From Capronia americana (taxonomy: Eukaryota > Ascomycota > Eurotiomycetes > Chaetothyriales > Herpotrichiellaceae), in contig JADWQD010000014.1 of the NCBI GenBank assembly GCA_016110215.1, positions 1,054,001 through 1,118,000 on the forward strand: a stretch of DNA of 64,000 bases, in the 5' to 3' direction. The notes under the pieces were generated by a model. It did no database searches. It saw nothing but the letters and a program-made list of their open reading frames with translations, and was not told the origin of the DNA. Numbering within the stretch: position 1 is the stretch's first letter; every line of letters begins with the position of its first letter. The position numbers were made by a program, and so were the translations under genes. Positions 43,317 to 53,486 of this stretch are shown here, one piece after another.

Positions 43317-44081
43317 TCATAAGCGGCTGCATTGTTGGAACAGGACTCCCCAACCCTGAACTGATCTCGTGTCTACCCCCGCGATCCGGCACATATCCCA
43401 CACGACCGTCGCCACAGTGTCCAAGACAGTGATACCAGCCTCGGCCTCCCACCGATGCACCAAGTGAGCAGCCTTGAGCCCGGTGCAAAACACAGACACA
43501 ACACCGGCTCCTCGCTTCGCTAACTGCCAGAACCCATCGTCCAGTGTCTTCTCGGAGACGTCAGCGAATCCTCGGTTGTCGGATCGTCCCAGATGATGTT
43601 CTACTGAGCAGTCCACGCCAAACGCGCGGTAATTCTCCATGATGGCCGACTGTACGTCGTCGGTGTACGGCGTCAGCAGGCCCATCTCCGATATCCCCAG
43701 CTGCTTGATCAGTCGGTTGAGTCCGAGCACTGATGTGGTCGCCGGGATGCCGGTCGCGGCCGTGATCTCCTCGCACAGCTTCACGTCCGCGTCGAAACCG
43801 AGCCATCCTGACGAAGTCCCGCTCCAGCCGATCACGTCGACCTTGGCATCCGCCAGCAGGAGAGCCGCCTCGATGATGGCACTGTTGTCGAATTGGGCCA
43901 GGGCATCTGGGTCGAGGGCGATTTTGAGGACGCGAAAGCGCGCGAAATGCACCGAGACATCACGTAGTTGGGAGACGATTTGTTGCGTGAGTGGTTCGAG
44001 CACCGTATTGGACGAGGGGACAAGAATGCCGAAGCTGATGCGTTGCGGGCTCTGCTTGATCATGGCCGCTTCGTAGACCAT
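43317..44081 (-). CDS. Asp/Glu racemase superfamily enzyme, maleate isomerase / arylmalonate decarboxylase type
   Basis: A single exon of 254 aa; the ATG at 44081 (MVYEAAMIKQSP) is the first in frame. The fold is read from FGILVPSSNTVLEP (strand 1 and substrate loop, residues 18-30), DVIGWSGTSSGWLG (82-95), TSVLGLNRLIKQLGI, MGLLTPYTDDVQ (133-144) and VVSVFCTGLKAA (194-205). Two-Cys members have Cys at the first loop and at the second. Here the first position is Gly88 and only Cys199 remains, as in arylmalonate decarboxylase. Expected chemistry: decarboxylation or isomerisation of a small dicarboxylate or related acid, not classical two-base racemisation. It is cytosolic, on the same strand as the permease, 860 bp upstream of it, and part of the candidate cluster. 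Confidence 0.85.
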   Translation of the reverse strand: MVYEAAMIKQSPQRISFGILVPSSNTVLEPLTQQIVSQLRDVSVHFARFRVLKIALDPDALAQFDNSAIIEAALLLADAKVDVIGWSGTSSGWLGFDADVKLCEEITAATGIPATTSVLGLNRLIKQLGISEMGLLTPYTDDVQSAIMENYRAFGVDCSVEHHLGRSDNRGFADVSEKTLDDGFWQLAKRGAGVVSVFCTGLKAAHLVHRWEAEAGITVLDTVATVVWDMCRIAGVDTRSVQGWGVLFQQCSRL

Positions 44082-44560
44082 GATAGTAGTGCTGGGATTC
44101 CAAGGCGGTGTCAGGTCGGCCTGCACGAGTAACGTGTATGAGGTTGAAAGAATCCCCAGCTCAACTGATGGCTTGGAGGATGAGGCCTCTTTTTGTCCCA
44201 GACTCTGTTCAGTGCTAGGATCCTCTGTCTTGGAGTAAATGAAACCCTAGTTTGCTAAGCCAACGCTGGGGAAGGGTTCTCGGTCTTGAGCACCTACAAT
44301 AAATGTCCAGCAGAAGAAGGATAAATTCCAGAACGTCTCTGCGAATCAGCTGTCGGGTTGCATTCTACTACCCGCTGAAGATCCATCGGGCTGTGGATCC
44401 AGAGCCTTTCTGTACGATTTCCATACTTTTTGTCGGATCGGGCCCGACCCGACAGCGATTACCTTCGACCACGCCACCTGTATGTAGTCAGAGACTTAGA
44501 CTTTGGCTGCCGATGTGTTCTGCCCACTCATTGTCCGCAACGCACTAACTAGAAACAGGA
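44082..44560. other. Promoter region of the racemase-like gene
   Basis: A 479-bp interval between the racemase-like start and the 3' end of the regulator gene. It holds one CGG-N7-CCG palindrome. Confidence 0.5.
44431..44449. promoter_or_regulatory. Candidate Zn(2)Cys(6) site upstream of racemase-like gene
   Basis: TGTCGG ATCGGGC CCGAC shares the GTCGG-N7-CCGAC frame with the permease site at 42660. It lies about 350 bp upstream of the racemase-like ATG. Confidence 0.5.
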
Positions 44561-46981
44561 TCAGATGCCCATGCCTGTGCCTCCATTGAACCATCCCAAG
44601 CCCTCTTCCTCCAGGAACGCCTCGATTTCTCGAAAGTTGACAGGGTCACACTCGAAATCACTGTCCTGATTTTGGACAAACTCGTTCATCATCTGCCAGA
44701 CGTCCATGTTGTCTTTTGTCCAGCCTTCACTCCTGGATTGTTCCACATCATAAGTAGAGGTCGGATGTGGCATTTCAGTCCCCAGAATGGTGTTGCCGGC
44801 CGTAATCGGGGGCTGAAGCGGTGATCGGAGGTCGACAGATACCGGCGGTGGTTGGCTGCTCGCATGTGAACGCTTGGGGCTGAGCACATACTCTGCCGTC
44901 TTCCCCATGATCAGCTCAAAGGCATCGCGGTATTTCTTCGCCCCTGTCCCCCATTGCTCGGCAATCAAATACAGCACAGTAGAGCAAGCGCCCAAATCAG
45001 CCGCCATTTCCGCGTCGTAGAGAGAGGGATCGGACCACACACAGTAGATCATGGAGAACCCTGCGACAAAGACGGAGTGCAGATCAAGCAGGGTGAAGGG
45101 AACAGATCTTAGGCGGTGAAGTCGCCTGTTGAGCTGACAGACTTCGCCCGATGACCTGGCAAAGGAAGAGAACGGAAATGGTTGATTGGGCAACTGGATT
45201 TCGGTGAGAATTGTCTGGAGGAGCATTCGGCGAGCTCGATGATAGTTGAGCAGCAACGCAAGACGTTGTGCTTCCGGCAACGCAGGCCGCGACACGGGGG
45301 TCTGAACAGGCGTTCTGACGGTGGACAACATCAAGTTCGTCGAGGCATCAATTCCACTGGAGTGACCAAATATGGCGGTTTTCCAGTCCTCAAGTTCTTG
45401 GAATCGCTTCGCAATCTTTTGCTCGACCTTTATTCCGCGACCGACCTTCGCGAGGCGCGAGAGGGTGAGACGGCTTTTCGCGTTGAATTGATCTAGCAGG
45501 ACGTTCTGAACATGGAATAGAATGTCAGTACCGGCTACCGGAGAGGGCCCTCCCGTCTGGCTTTTCGAATTCAATACTAGGCGGCCATGACTGGTTTCTG
45601 AAGGCTCTGGGATGTCATCGACATGGTCATCTTCAATCTCTTGGGGAAACGGAACGTCGATTTCATCATCGGTGATGGCCAACGGCCGCCCCAGGACGAG
45701 GACGATTCTCCGCTCCAGGTGGTAGATGCTCCAAAACAACCTCCTCTTAAATTCTTCCGACTGGGCTGTGTTCTTATCTGTTCGCAGTTGCCGGTGAAGC
45801 CCCAGTTCGACGCATTGTCTGATCATCAAACCACACAAATGCCATACACTAGATCCTATTGAAAGAATTAGAAAATGTGTTGACAAAAGGCCTCCTTGAT
45901 GCAAGAGTTCAGTGTCGGGTCTGCAGGTGGAGGAAATGAACAAAATCAAACTAACAGGGTATGAATAGGCCGACGAGTTGGACGGGTGACGCACCTGATG
46001 GTGACCGTAATGCATAGATAGCAACCAGGAGGATGATTTGGATATTCTGAACACTTGGCACGGTAAGTTGATCTTGTATTTTTGCCATGGCTGAATGGTA
46101 AAGGCTCTCTGGCTCCGACTCAGCGACGTGTTCTGATCCCACAAGCTTCAAACAGCGAGAACCAATCGCATACACCAGTTGCAGCACCACATGATCATGG
46201 TGTGCTTCATTTGTCGCCGATTCTCCCTCTTCATGTCGGCTGTGGTGAGTCTTCCACAGGTGTTTTCGGGAAAGAAATGGGAAATTCGGGTGAATATAGG
46301 TTAGGTAGGCGGTCATGAAGGAAGTTAGCCTCTCAAACGGTGGCGAAGGCGTTGGAGAAGCTGGAGCGCCCCGAGTGTTGCTCGAGAATGGACTCTCGGG
46401 CGTTTCCGCGGGTAAACTCAAGCCAGAAGTAGGCCTTGCTTTCTCGTAGACTTCCCTCTCGATCATCAGGGCTAAAGAGACGCCGGACGACACTCCAAAG
46501 TATTGAGGTTCGGCTGCTGCATGGAGCGACAATAGGCCAACACTACTGGCCAGGTTTGGAGTCGCCGGGTGGGCAGTTATTCCTTCCTCCGAGCTTGCTG
46601 CCGCGTCATTGCCATTACTAGCGGAGAGGTGCTCCCCGGGCTGGGATGGTCGCGAGGGGTCCAGTTGTGCTTCTAGCCATGCAACCCGGGTCTCCAGTGC
46701 CTTGACATACGATGGCGGGTATTCATTTTCAGGAAAGACGCAGTTGAGCTTCGCCCTTGCGCAATTGGAACACGCCGGTAATTTGTTGTCGCACTATAAG
46801 TTCGTTAATCTGGTTGTCACACCCATCCTCCTGGGAGCATTTCAGAGAGCATAAGTACCTTTTGACGTCTTGTTCTACACCTCAGACATGCGACCACAAC
46901 TCGAGGGCGCTTGTTCGGTCTCTGGACGCACGGCTCGGAGAGTGTATCTGGTGGACTTGAACGATTAACGTTCCCAGTCAT
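44561..46981 (-). CDS. Zn(2)Cys(6) fungal-specific transcription factor
   Basis: Three exons on the minus strand (46859-46981, 45995-46793, 44561-45855) join in frame to 738 aa. The introns are 65 nt (GTACTT to TATAG) and 139 nt (GTGCGT to AATAG), the second longer than is usual here. The binuclear zinc cluster spans the first intron: ACLRCRTRRQK, then CDNKLPACSNCARAKLNC (about residues 30-60), followed by a short linker (FPENEYPPSYVKALETRVAW) that looks like a coiled coil. A fungal_trans middle domain follows: YLTYIHPNFPFLSRKHLW, WHLCGLMIRQCVELGLHR and RRLFWSIYHLERRIVLVLGR. The last residues are acidic and aromatic (a possible activation region). It is likely the local regulator of the amidase, permease and racemase-like genes, inferred from proximity and the shared CGG-N7-CCG sites. 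A cryptic intron near 45480-45540 cannot be excluded. Confidence 0.88.
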
Positions 46982-47584
46982 GTTGGACAAAAGGGCTCCG
47001 TGAGCTGATTAGTTTGCTCACAAAACGTGCATGCTGCAAGGTGCCGTCTGCAGCAGAACAGTCGGCTCACGGGTCAGCTTGAGCTTGTCACGGCCTACGA
47101 CTAAACATATCAGACATCAAGACAGGGGCACAAGTCTTCCTTCGCCGTGAGATTGTATGAAAGAGGACCCGGCAGCCTTATCGCCTGCCAAGCCAATTCT
47201 TATCGCCAACCTCTCGAAGGGTTGTAATTGGATGGGAGGGAAGGAAGAGGGAATGGTTGCGGCGTCAGCGATTGTACGGAGTAAGCAGCGCCGTTGGGCA
47301 GAGTTCCGCCGGCAGCAAGTGTTCCGCAGCCTTTGCTGCCATTGCGCGATAAAGATTGTTCTGCCCCGGCCAGAGCGACATTTGAGGAAGACTGCGAGAG
47401 CTAGCTTTTGTAGGGCAAATCGTTACTCGTGCAGCAAGTGGCACGAGGGGCTTAACCGCTTGTGCATCTCGTGACCACGCGTCATCTCGACGCGTCTGCG
47501 GGGCCGTCAAATTCATCCTTGCCAGATATTGTCCTCGTACATTCTGCAAGCCATGTTCTCGTATCCCGTAAACGGCGCGACTGC
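46982..47584. other. Divergent promoter region regulator / FAN1
   Basis: A 603-bp interval between divergent starts. By eye no CGG-N7-CCG site is present, so autoregulation through that motif is not indicated. Confidence 0.45.
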
Positions 47585-50377
47585 ATGGCTCTGGAGCCCA
47601 AGTCTTCGTCAGCCCACAACCGCCTAATGGGCAGTCGAATACCTCACCCCTTATCCACGAACTATCATGACGGCGCCGAATTTCCTTCTCCTCCTCCGAA
47701 GCGAGTGAAGACTGCTGCTCCCAATGGCACCCCTAGCCCGAAGCATAGGTCTTCGAGGAAACCTCTTCCCACAAGAAGAATCAAAGATGAGGTGCCAGAC
47801 TCTGAAGACGATGGTGATGGCGTGGATACTGGAGAAGAACAAATCTTGGATGCGCCAAGAGGTACACAGTTAGAGGCTACTCTCCCGCCTGTCCAAACGG
47901 ACGAAGAAGCCATCGAGGCGTATGAAGCCTATAAGGCCGGCGAAAGTGTCGAGACGGAGGCCCGGCAGGGTGTTGAAGGTACAACACTTTCGCGGCTGGA
48001 GTCTCGCTCTTGGATTCGAGGGCGTAGTTCCATTTATGTGGATGCGTTCAATCTCGCCCTGGACACGGTTCTGGAGGAGGAAGGGCATCTGTTCAATGAA
48101 GCAGAGCTTGATCTCTTCCGACAGTGGCGAGAATTGGATTACGAGGTGCAGTATCTCTACGTCAGGCTGTTTTTGAGAAAGACGAGCAAGTGGTTCCGAG
48201 TCAAGGACTTGCAATATTACAGCGATGTCGCGGACATGGATGCCGCCGTCGCAGAACTCCAGAAGGAAAGAAATCTGCCTGCCGTTGGAAATGAGCCTGA
48301 AGTCCACCCAGGCGAGCTCGACCCTCCCGAAGGAACTGTGCTAGGTAAGACTTTCACGTTCGCGGAATGCTCCTCCGAACACATAACCACCTTGGATGAG
48401 GCAAGCAGTCTTCTGCTGTTAGATGAGTTGAAAGCGCTAGCGAGGGACGCCAAGGTCAAAGGGAAGAACAAGCGTGAGCTGCTGCATAACTTTCGACGGA
48501 CGAGCGGTAAACAGACTGGGCTGGACTTCAAAGGCCTGAGACGTACAGAAACCGACGATTCCACGGGCACCGTCATGTCTGAGGACAACCAGTCCGCGTA
48601 CGACGACGATGACGAGGAGAGCAGCGGGTCCAGGACCCCGGTCACCAGCCTGAGCAATCGAGACGCCCACTTTACGAAGAAGATTCTCAATCGGACAGGT
48701 CGGTGCATCCGGCTTTCCTTGACTCCTCTAAAACTATTTGAACGAGTCCATCTCGTCTTCTACCGCAGCACTGAATGGACGGAGAAGAGTCTCACCACCT
48801 TGATCCTCGCAAAGATTTCTAGGCGCAACTTCCCGGACTACATCGTCAGCCGGTCGACCACAATCTTCGAGTCACGGGCTCTGCTGCTCGAGTTCGAAGC
48901 AAGCCTTCGGACACAGTTCAGAGTCGACAACATCCTCGAATTCAACGGCACCCCAGGTCGGAAGTCGCTCGAGGACGTTAAGCAGATCGTCGAGGCGGTA
49001 TACCCGCGCTGGAGAGCTCTGTTGGCAGAAGAACAAAGAAAAGAAGAACGTCTGTATGAGAGCGGTGAAGGTGCGTATCTCCGCCGCTTCAGCCCTGCTT
49101 GGGTGTACACACGCATCGTGCACAAGGGACTGCACCCGCTCGCGAGATTCAAAGAACATCTCCGCGAACATGAGATATTGAGTGAACTGCTGGACCAGAG
49201 ACTCTTCCACGCCGCGAGAAGAGGAGCTTGGTACCAGCGAAAAGCACTTCTCGAAGAACATTACATGCACGCTCTAGCCCCTGACGGTGGCCGTTCCGCC
49301 GAGGCGAACAAGAAGCACTGGAAACGCATCGCACTCCGGACCTGCGAGCAAGGTCTACAGGACAAAGAGTGTCACATCATCTACCACTATGACCTTCAGA
49401 AACGAATAAGGAAACTCGAAAAGCAATTGCATATCCCGCTGCGAGAGCAGCACGATTTCGGACACGTCAAACTTGGCACACCCTTCGAGCGAAACGTGGT
49501 GGGCATCAAAATCGAACCCACAACATCGCAGTCGTCTCACGGCCTCAGTCGCAAGAACAGCGTCGGCATATCAAACAACGACAAGCCCCCTCGTCTAATC
49601 CACCAACCCAGCACATCCGGCCCGATCGGCTCCAAAACAATCTGGCTCGACCACTTAGACACCAACCTCCCCGTGTCTGTCGAATCCATGTGTCTATCCC
49701 ACTACCGCTACGTGCTAGGCTACAAGGGCTACCACTCCGAAGGCGGTATCCTACGCACTCTGTTCGGTTTGCTCTTCTACGACATCTTGTTCTTCAACCC
49801 CTACATACCCAACGTCTTCCAAACTGCCTATCAAACCTGTCCACTAGATCTGCACACCGATTCATTCTTCTCAGCTCGCATGCCCGAAATCCTAGCTCGA
49901 GTCAACCAGATCTGCAACGGCGAGGCATCGGAGCTGATCCAGCGGGTATGGGACCAAGAATACGAGAGTCGCAGATGTATCGTTGGCGTGCGATGGGACG
50001 AATTCGAACGCGAAGATCTCCTCGAGCTGGTGGCGTGTTTTCGCGGTCCGGACCTGGGGACGATTATGCTCGTCATGGCGCAGGAGTATCAGTCCCGAGG
50101 GGGCGGCGTGCCAGATCTGGTGCTCTGGAAGGTCTTTGGCTGTGACAAAGCCGTTGAAAATTGTGAGACGGGTGTACCCGTAGGAGAGCAGATATCGACC
50201 AGCGCAGAGGGCAGCAGCAGACCAAAGGGAGAAGTGGTGTTCGCAGAGGTCAAGTCCGCGAACGATCGGCTGAGTGATACACAAAGACTGTGGATCAGCG
50301 TTTTGCTTTCGGCTGGCGTGAAGGTCGAGTTGTGTCATGCCGTGGCTGGAAGAGATCAACAGGATCAGAGACATTAA
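47585..50377 (+). CDS. FAN1: Fanconi-associated nuclease 1 (FAN1) homolog
   Basis: A single exon of 930 aa from the ATG at 47585 (MALEPKSSSAH); the ATG at 47627 is an alternative. The N-terminal 110 residues are disordered and basic/acidic. A SAP-like segment (LLLDELKALARDAKVKGKNK, about 278-297) precedes the TPR-like helical region (KEHLREHEILSELLDQ). The C-terminal VRR-NUC domain carries GYKGYHSEGGILRTLFGLLF, then GGGVPDLVLWKVFG (catalytic Asp) and VVFAEVKSANDRLSDTQ (ExK). Known role: a structure-specific 5' flap endo/exonuclease resolving DNA interstrand cross-links in the nucleus. No clear UBZ finger was seen, as in other fungal homologs. Confidence 0.93.
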   Translation: MALEPKSSSAHNRLMGSRIPHPLSTNYHDGAEFPSPPPKRVKTAAPNGTPSPKHRSSRKPLPTRRIKDEVPDSEDDGDGVDTGEEQILDAPRGTQLEATLPPVQTDEEAIEAYEAYKAGESVETEARQGVEGTTLSRLESRSWIRGRSSIYVDAFNLALDTVLEEEGHLFNEAELDLFRQWRELDYEVQYLYVRLFLRKTSKWFRVKDLQYYSDVADMDAAVAELQKERNLPAVGNEPEVHPGELDPPEGTVLGKTFTFAECSSEHITTLDEASSLLLLDELKALARDAKVKGKNKRELLHNFRRTSGKQTGLDFKGLRRTETDDSTGTVMSEDNQSAYDDDDEESSGSRTPVTSLSNRDAHFTKKILNRTGRCIRLSLTPLKLFERVHLVFYRSTEWTEKSLTTLILAKISRRNFPDYIVSRSTTIFESRALLLEFEASLRTQFRVDNILEFNGTPGRKSLEDVKQIVEAVYPRWRALLAEEQRKEERLYESGEGAYLRRFSPAWVYTRIVHKGLHPLARFKEHLREHEILSELLDQRLFHAARRGAWYQRKALLEEHYMHALAPDGGRSAEANKKHWKRIALRTCEQGLQDKECHIIYHYDLQKRIRKLEKQLHIPLREQHDFGHVKLGTPFERNVVGIKIEPTTSQSSHGLSRKNSVGISNNDKPPRLIHQPSTSGPIGSKTIWLDHLDTNLPVSVESMCLSHYRYVLGYKGYHSEGGILRTLFGLLFYDILFFNPYIPNVFQTAYQTCPLDLHTDSFFSARMPEILARVNQICNGEASELIQRVWDQEYESRRCIVGVRWDEFEREDLLELVACFRGPDLGTIMLVMAQEYQSRGGGVPDLVLWKVFGCDKAVENCETGVPVGEQISTSAEGSSRPKGEVVFAEVKSANDRLSDTQRLWISVLLSAGVKVELCHAVAGRDQQDQRH

Positions 50378-50950
50378 AAAGCATAAGCTGCACCGGGAGC
50401 ATGTTCTGCCTTGCAACGCGATGTTGGCACCATAGCAGGAATTAGAGCCCCCTCTGCGCAGGACGGGATGAAGGAACCCAGACTCTAGAAAGGACGGTCG
50501 CGGAGCAGATACGGCACTTCGGTTTTTGTGACAGCCCTTCTGTGTGCTGAAGCATGCAAAGGTTCCCACTCAGGTTCAAAGCGTCGATTGTCGAGGGATG
50601 GGGCACTGTCGCTCTCACCTCCCTCAGCTCCCTTACCTAACTACATCATGCTGATTCAACGTCAGATGCTCTTGAATCATGGAAAGTGCTCCATATTGTG
50701 GGACGAGACTGCCGCCGCCATGAACTCATCGCTTGAAGCTTGGCTCCGAGTATCTGAGGACAACCCGAGTACCGAACAGGTTGAGGTCAGCTACATGAAC
50801 AAGTCAGTGTCCGTGAATTGATTTGCGCACAATGTCATCCTCGCTCTGTTGGGGGCATAAGCGGTGACATGGCGTGTTTCCACGTATATCCATCGAGAGC
50901 TTCCAACTTCCAAACCCCCAAACACGACACAAGTCACCGCTCTGGCCAGT
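50378..50950. other. Intergenic region between convergent FAN1 and monooxygenase
   Basis: Shared 3' flank. Only short chance frames. Confidence 0.5.
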
Positions 50951-52990
50951 CTAAACACCATCTATATACCAAGTCGTGTCGCCGCCATCCATCTCACGTT
51001 GGCAAAAACCGTTGCCAAAGAACGAGAATCTATTGTTCGACCGATATGTCCAGTCATAATCCTATACACCCAGATTGTTAGTATTGGCCCCAACGCCGAA
51101 TGAGTCTGGACAGATGAGTCACGCACCTCCCACCGTGGACTTCCAATGGCCTCGAAGAAGTGCAAGCGACTGCCAGGCCACATCAAAATCGGTCCGTCGA
51201 TTTTGCCACCCTTGAACCACGAGCGGCACGGCGAGCTCCAGGCCGTTCGTTTCAAAAAGAGCTCTCGTTGTTGTCTGAAATCGTCCACAGCTTCCTGCTT
51301 AGGTGCGAAGCTCTTGACATTCTCGGTCTGAAGCTTGACGATGAACTTTTCAACATACCGCGTAATGATTTCGATCGTTGGCAGGATTGAACCGTGTGCG
51401 TAAGGTCCATAGGGACCGTTGATCACTAGAGAACACATGAGTCTCAGAGCACGATTCTTCGCCAGAATACGCATAGACCTACTGAAATAATTGGGAAGTT
51501 GAGGGACTGTGGCGCTCAGATATGTATCTGGCTGGTCTTTCCACATGTTGCGCAGATCGACACCGTTCTGTCCTATGACAGGAAACCTGGGCCGGAAGGA
51601 AACATCGAAACCTGTCGCACAAACGAGGACATCCATTTTGTGGAAAACGTTGTCTGCTGTCAAGATGCCGTGCTCGGTGATCTCCTTGACTGTCGAGAAG
51701 GTGACTTCGACCTTTTCCTCCTCCGTGAGGCATTCCAAATATCCGTTGCCTGGAGTCGGTCGCTGCGAATCCCGTGAGTGGACGTCTCGCTAACGGACGA
51801 AGAATACAGGGGCATACCCGGCAGCCGACAGCATAATTGGTGGGTACTATCTTTGAGATCAAATTGTCCTTGCCCTTGAGCTTTCCCTTCATTTCCAAGC
51901 GTGAATACTATTCGGCGTCAGAGAGGCTGTGGTGGTATTGCTGAACAGGACACTTACCTCGAGGGCTTCCTTTTGCTCTGGCGAGCCGTTGATATACTGG
52001 TGGTGGTGCGTCAGCATGAATTGTGAGCAGAGGGACAACATGCTCGGCCACATGTACCAGCTTGAATCTATGGTTAAATTCCGCGTCGACCAGCTTTCGA
52101 TACTTTAAATATGCGGCCGGGTCTTCGGCAAATTCTCGTTTCTGTTCTTCGGTATCTGGTGGTTCTTGTCAATCCTGAGGCGAACAACATACCGAGTCAA
52201 CATACAGTTGAAATTCTCGCCATTTTCGCCAGCATACTTCTGCGCAAAGCCCGCCGTGATCCATGTCGACGATCTCTGGAACGAGATCAATTTCTTTACC
52301 CCTGGAGGAGAAGCATGAGCAAATGGTCAACAAAGACTCCGACTCGACGCACTCGGGAAAATCGCCGGTATTATTTGAACTGCACTCGACCCATTGCCGA
52401 TGATACCCACGATTTTGTCGTCCAACTGCACCGAATCGTCCCACGCCGCGCTGTGCAACTTGTTCTGGAATTTCTCGATCCCAGCCACGTCTGGCCACTT
52501 CCAATGGCTGAATCGCGCCATGTATTAGCTTCATTCGAGCCTCTGTCAACCTGAAATAGTAGGACCACATACTTCAGCACACCAGTCGCATTGATCAGGA
52601 TTTCACCCTCGTCAAAGAACGGCTCCTTGCTGCTGTCATTTGGCTCGACCTTGATCTTCCACTTTCCAACTTCATCGTCCCACCAAGCCCCGGTGACGCT
52701 ATGGCTCAGCTTGACATACTCGTGCATGCCATGCTTCTCGACAATGTCGTGGAAGTAGCTCAGGATCTCTGGAGCCGTGGAATAGCTGAGTCAACCCTGT
52801 CAGTGTATGTGGAGCTTGGGTTTGGGATGAGTGTTTTCTAACTAGCTCGTCCAGTCTGGCTTTGGGTGCCAGGAGAATTGGTAATTCACGGAGGGCTGCG
52901 GATTGTCATGTCAGCAAGCAGCTCAAGGTGTCGGGTTTTTTTTGGGTGTGGGGGGGGTTGAATACAATGTCGCAAGCACATCCGGGATAC
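50951..52990 (-). CDS. Baeyer-Villiger-type flavin monooxygenase, 5' end unresolved
   Basis: Ten consecutive minus-strand exons join in frame (5' to 3'): 52966-52990, 52843-52895, 52573-52785, 52353-52507, 52206-52301, 52058-52155, 51958-51996, 51818-51907, 51127-51762 and 50951-51061, with 50-70 nt GT-AG introns. They encode RYPGCACDIPSVNYQFSW, INATGVLNHWKWP, the second Rossmann motif GIIGNGSSAVQIIPA, RVKKLISFQRSSTWI, GCRRPTPGNGYLECL and VCATGFDVSFRPRFP, ending EDYDWTYRSNNRFSFFGNG. This is the class B flavin monooxygenase order (NADPH-dependent insertion of oxygen into ketones). Two oddities: the fingerprint FxGxxxHxxxW reads FQNKLHSAAW, one residue short and without Gly; and the FAD-binding GxGxxG exon is not found in joinable form. 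A fragment MSGIDAVTSFKLL near 53108 may be its remnant. The gene may be a 5'-damaged pseudogene. Confidence 0.75.
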
Positions 52991-53486
52991 CTAGCTGCCA
53001 GCATTGGCGAAGTGGTTGCTGACACCCTGCAAGCACTAGCCACCAGATATAATCGTCCTTTTACCCTTAACAGTGGAGCAGTTTGAAGCTTGTGACAGCA
53101 TCGATACCACTCATGCTAGAAGAAGGATCGTGGTCAGCGAGATCTTAGGATGAGCGCGACCCGGGTATTTGTCGAGACACCAGATCTGGCTGTAGAGCTC
53201 CTAAACGCAAGAGGAATGGTCAAGGAGCGCTGGGCATTCTCGACGGAGATTTGGGAGCCGTCGAGGCTGGCTTGGAGATGGCGAAATTAGGAGATAGGAG
53301 TAGACAGAAACTCGTGGTCAAAGTCCAGCGGAGTCCACTGTTACGAGTTTCGCGTTGCTTGGGGCATTTACCCTAAGCATTCTCTGTCATACCGTTGGAA
53401 CCACTGCGTGACGCATTTCATGATCTAACTGATTTCTTCAGCGCGGGTCCATATAAGAGCCAGACTTATAAGATCTCGGATTGGTG
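52991..53486. other. Region with possible decayed 5' exons of the monooxygenase
   Basis: A minus-strand fragment (about 53070-53110) reads MSGIDAVTSFKLL after a TAG acceptor-like site, as expected after the GAG of a Rossmann motif. The preceding exon and the usual GGTWxxN segment before RYPGC are missing or changed by stops. Confidence 0.3.

Noticed and set aside
52937..52959. T8 and G8 homopolymer runs near the monooxygenase 5' exons, as a possible sequencing error explaining the missing N-terminus
   Set aside because: The runs lie inside an intron (52896-52965), so length errors there would not change the reading frame.
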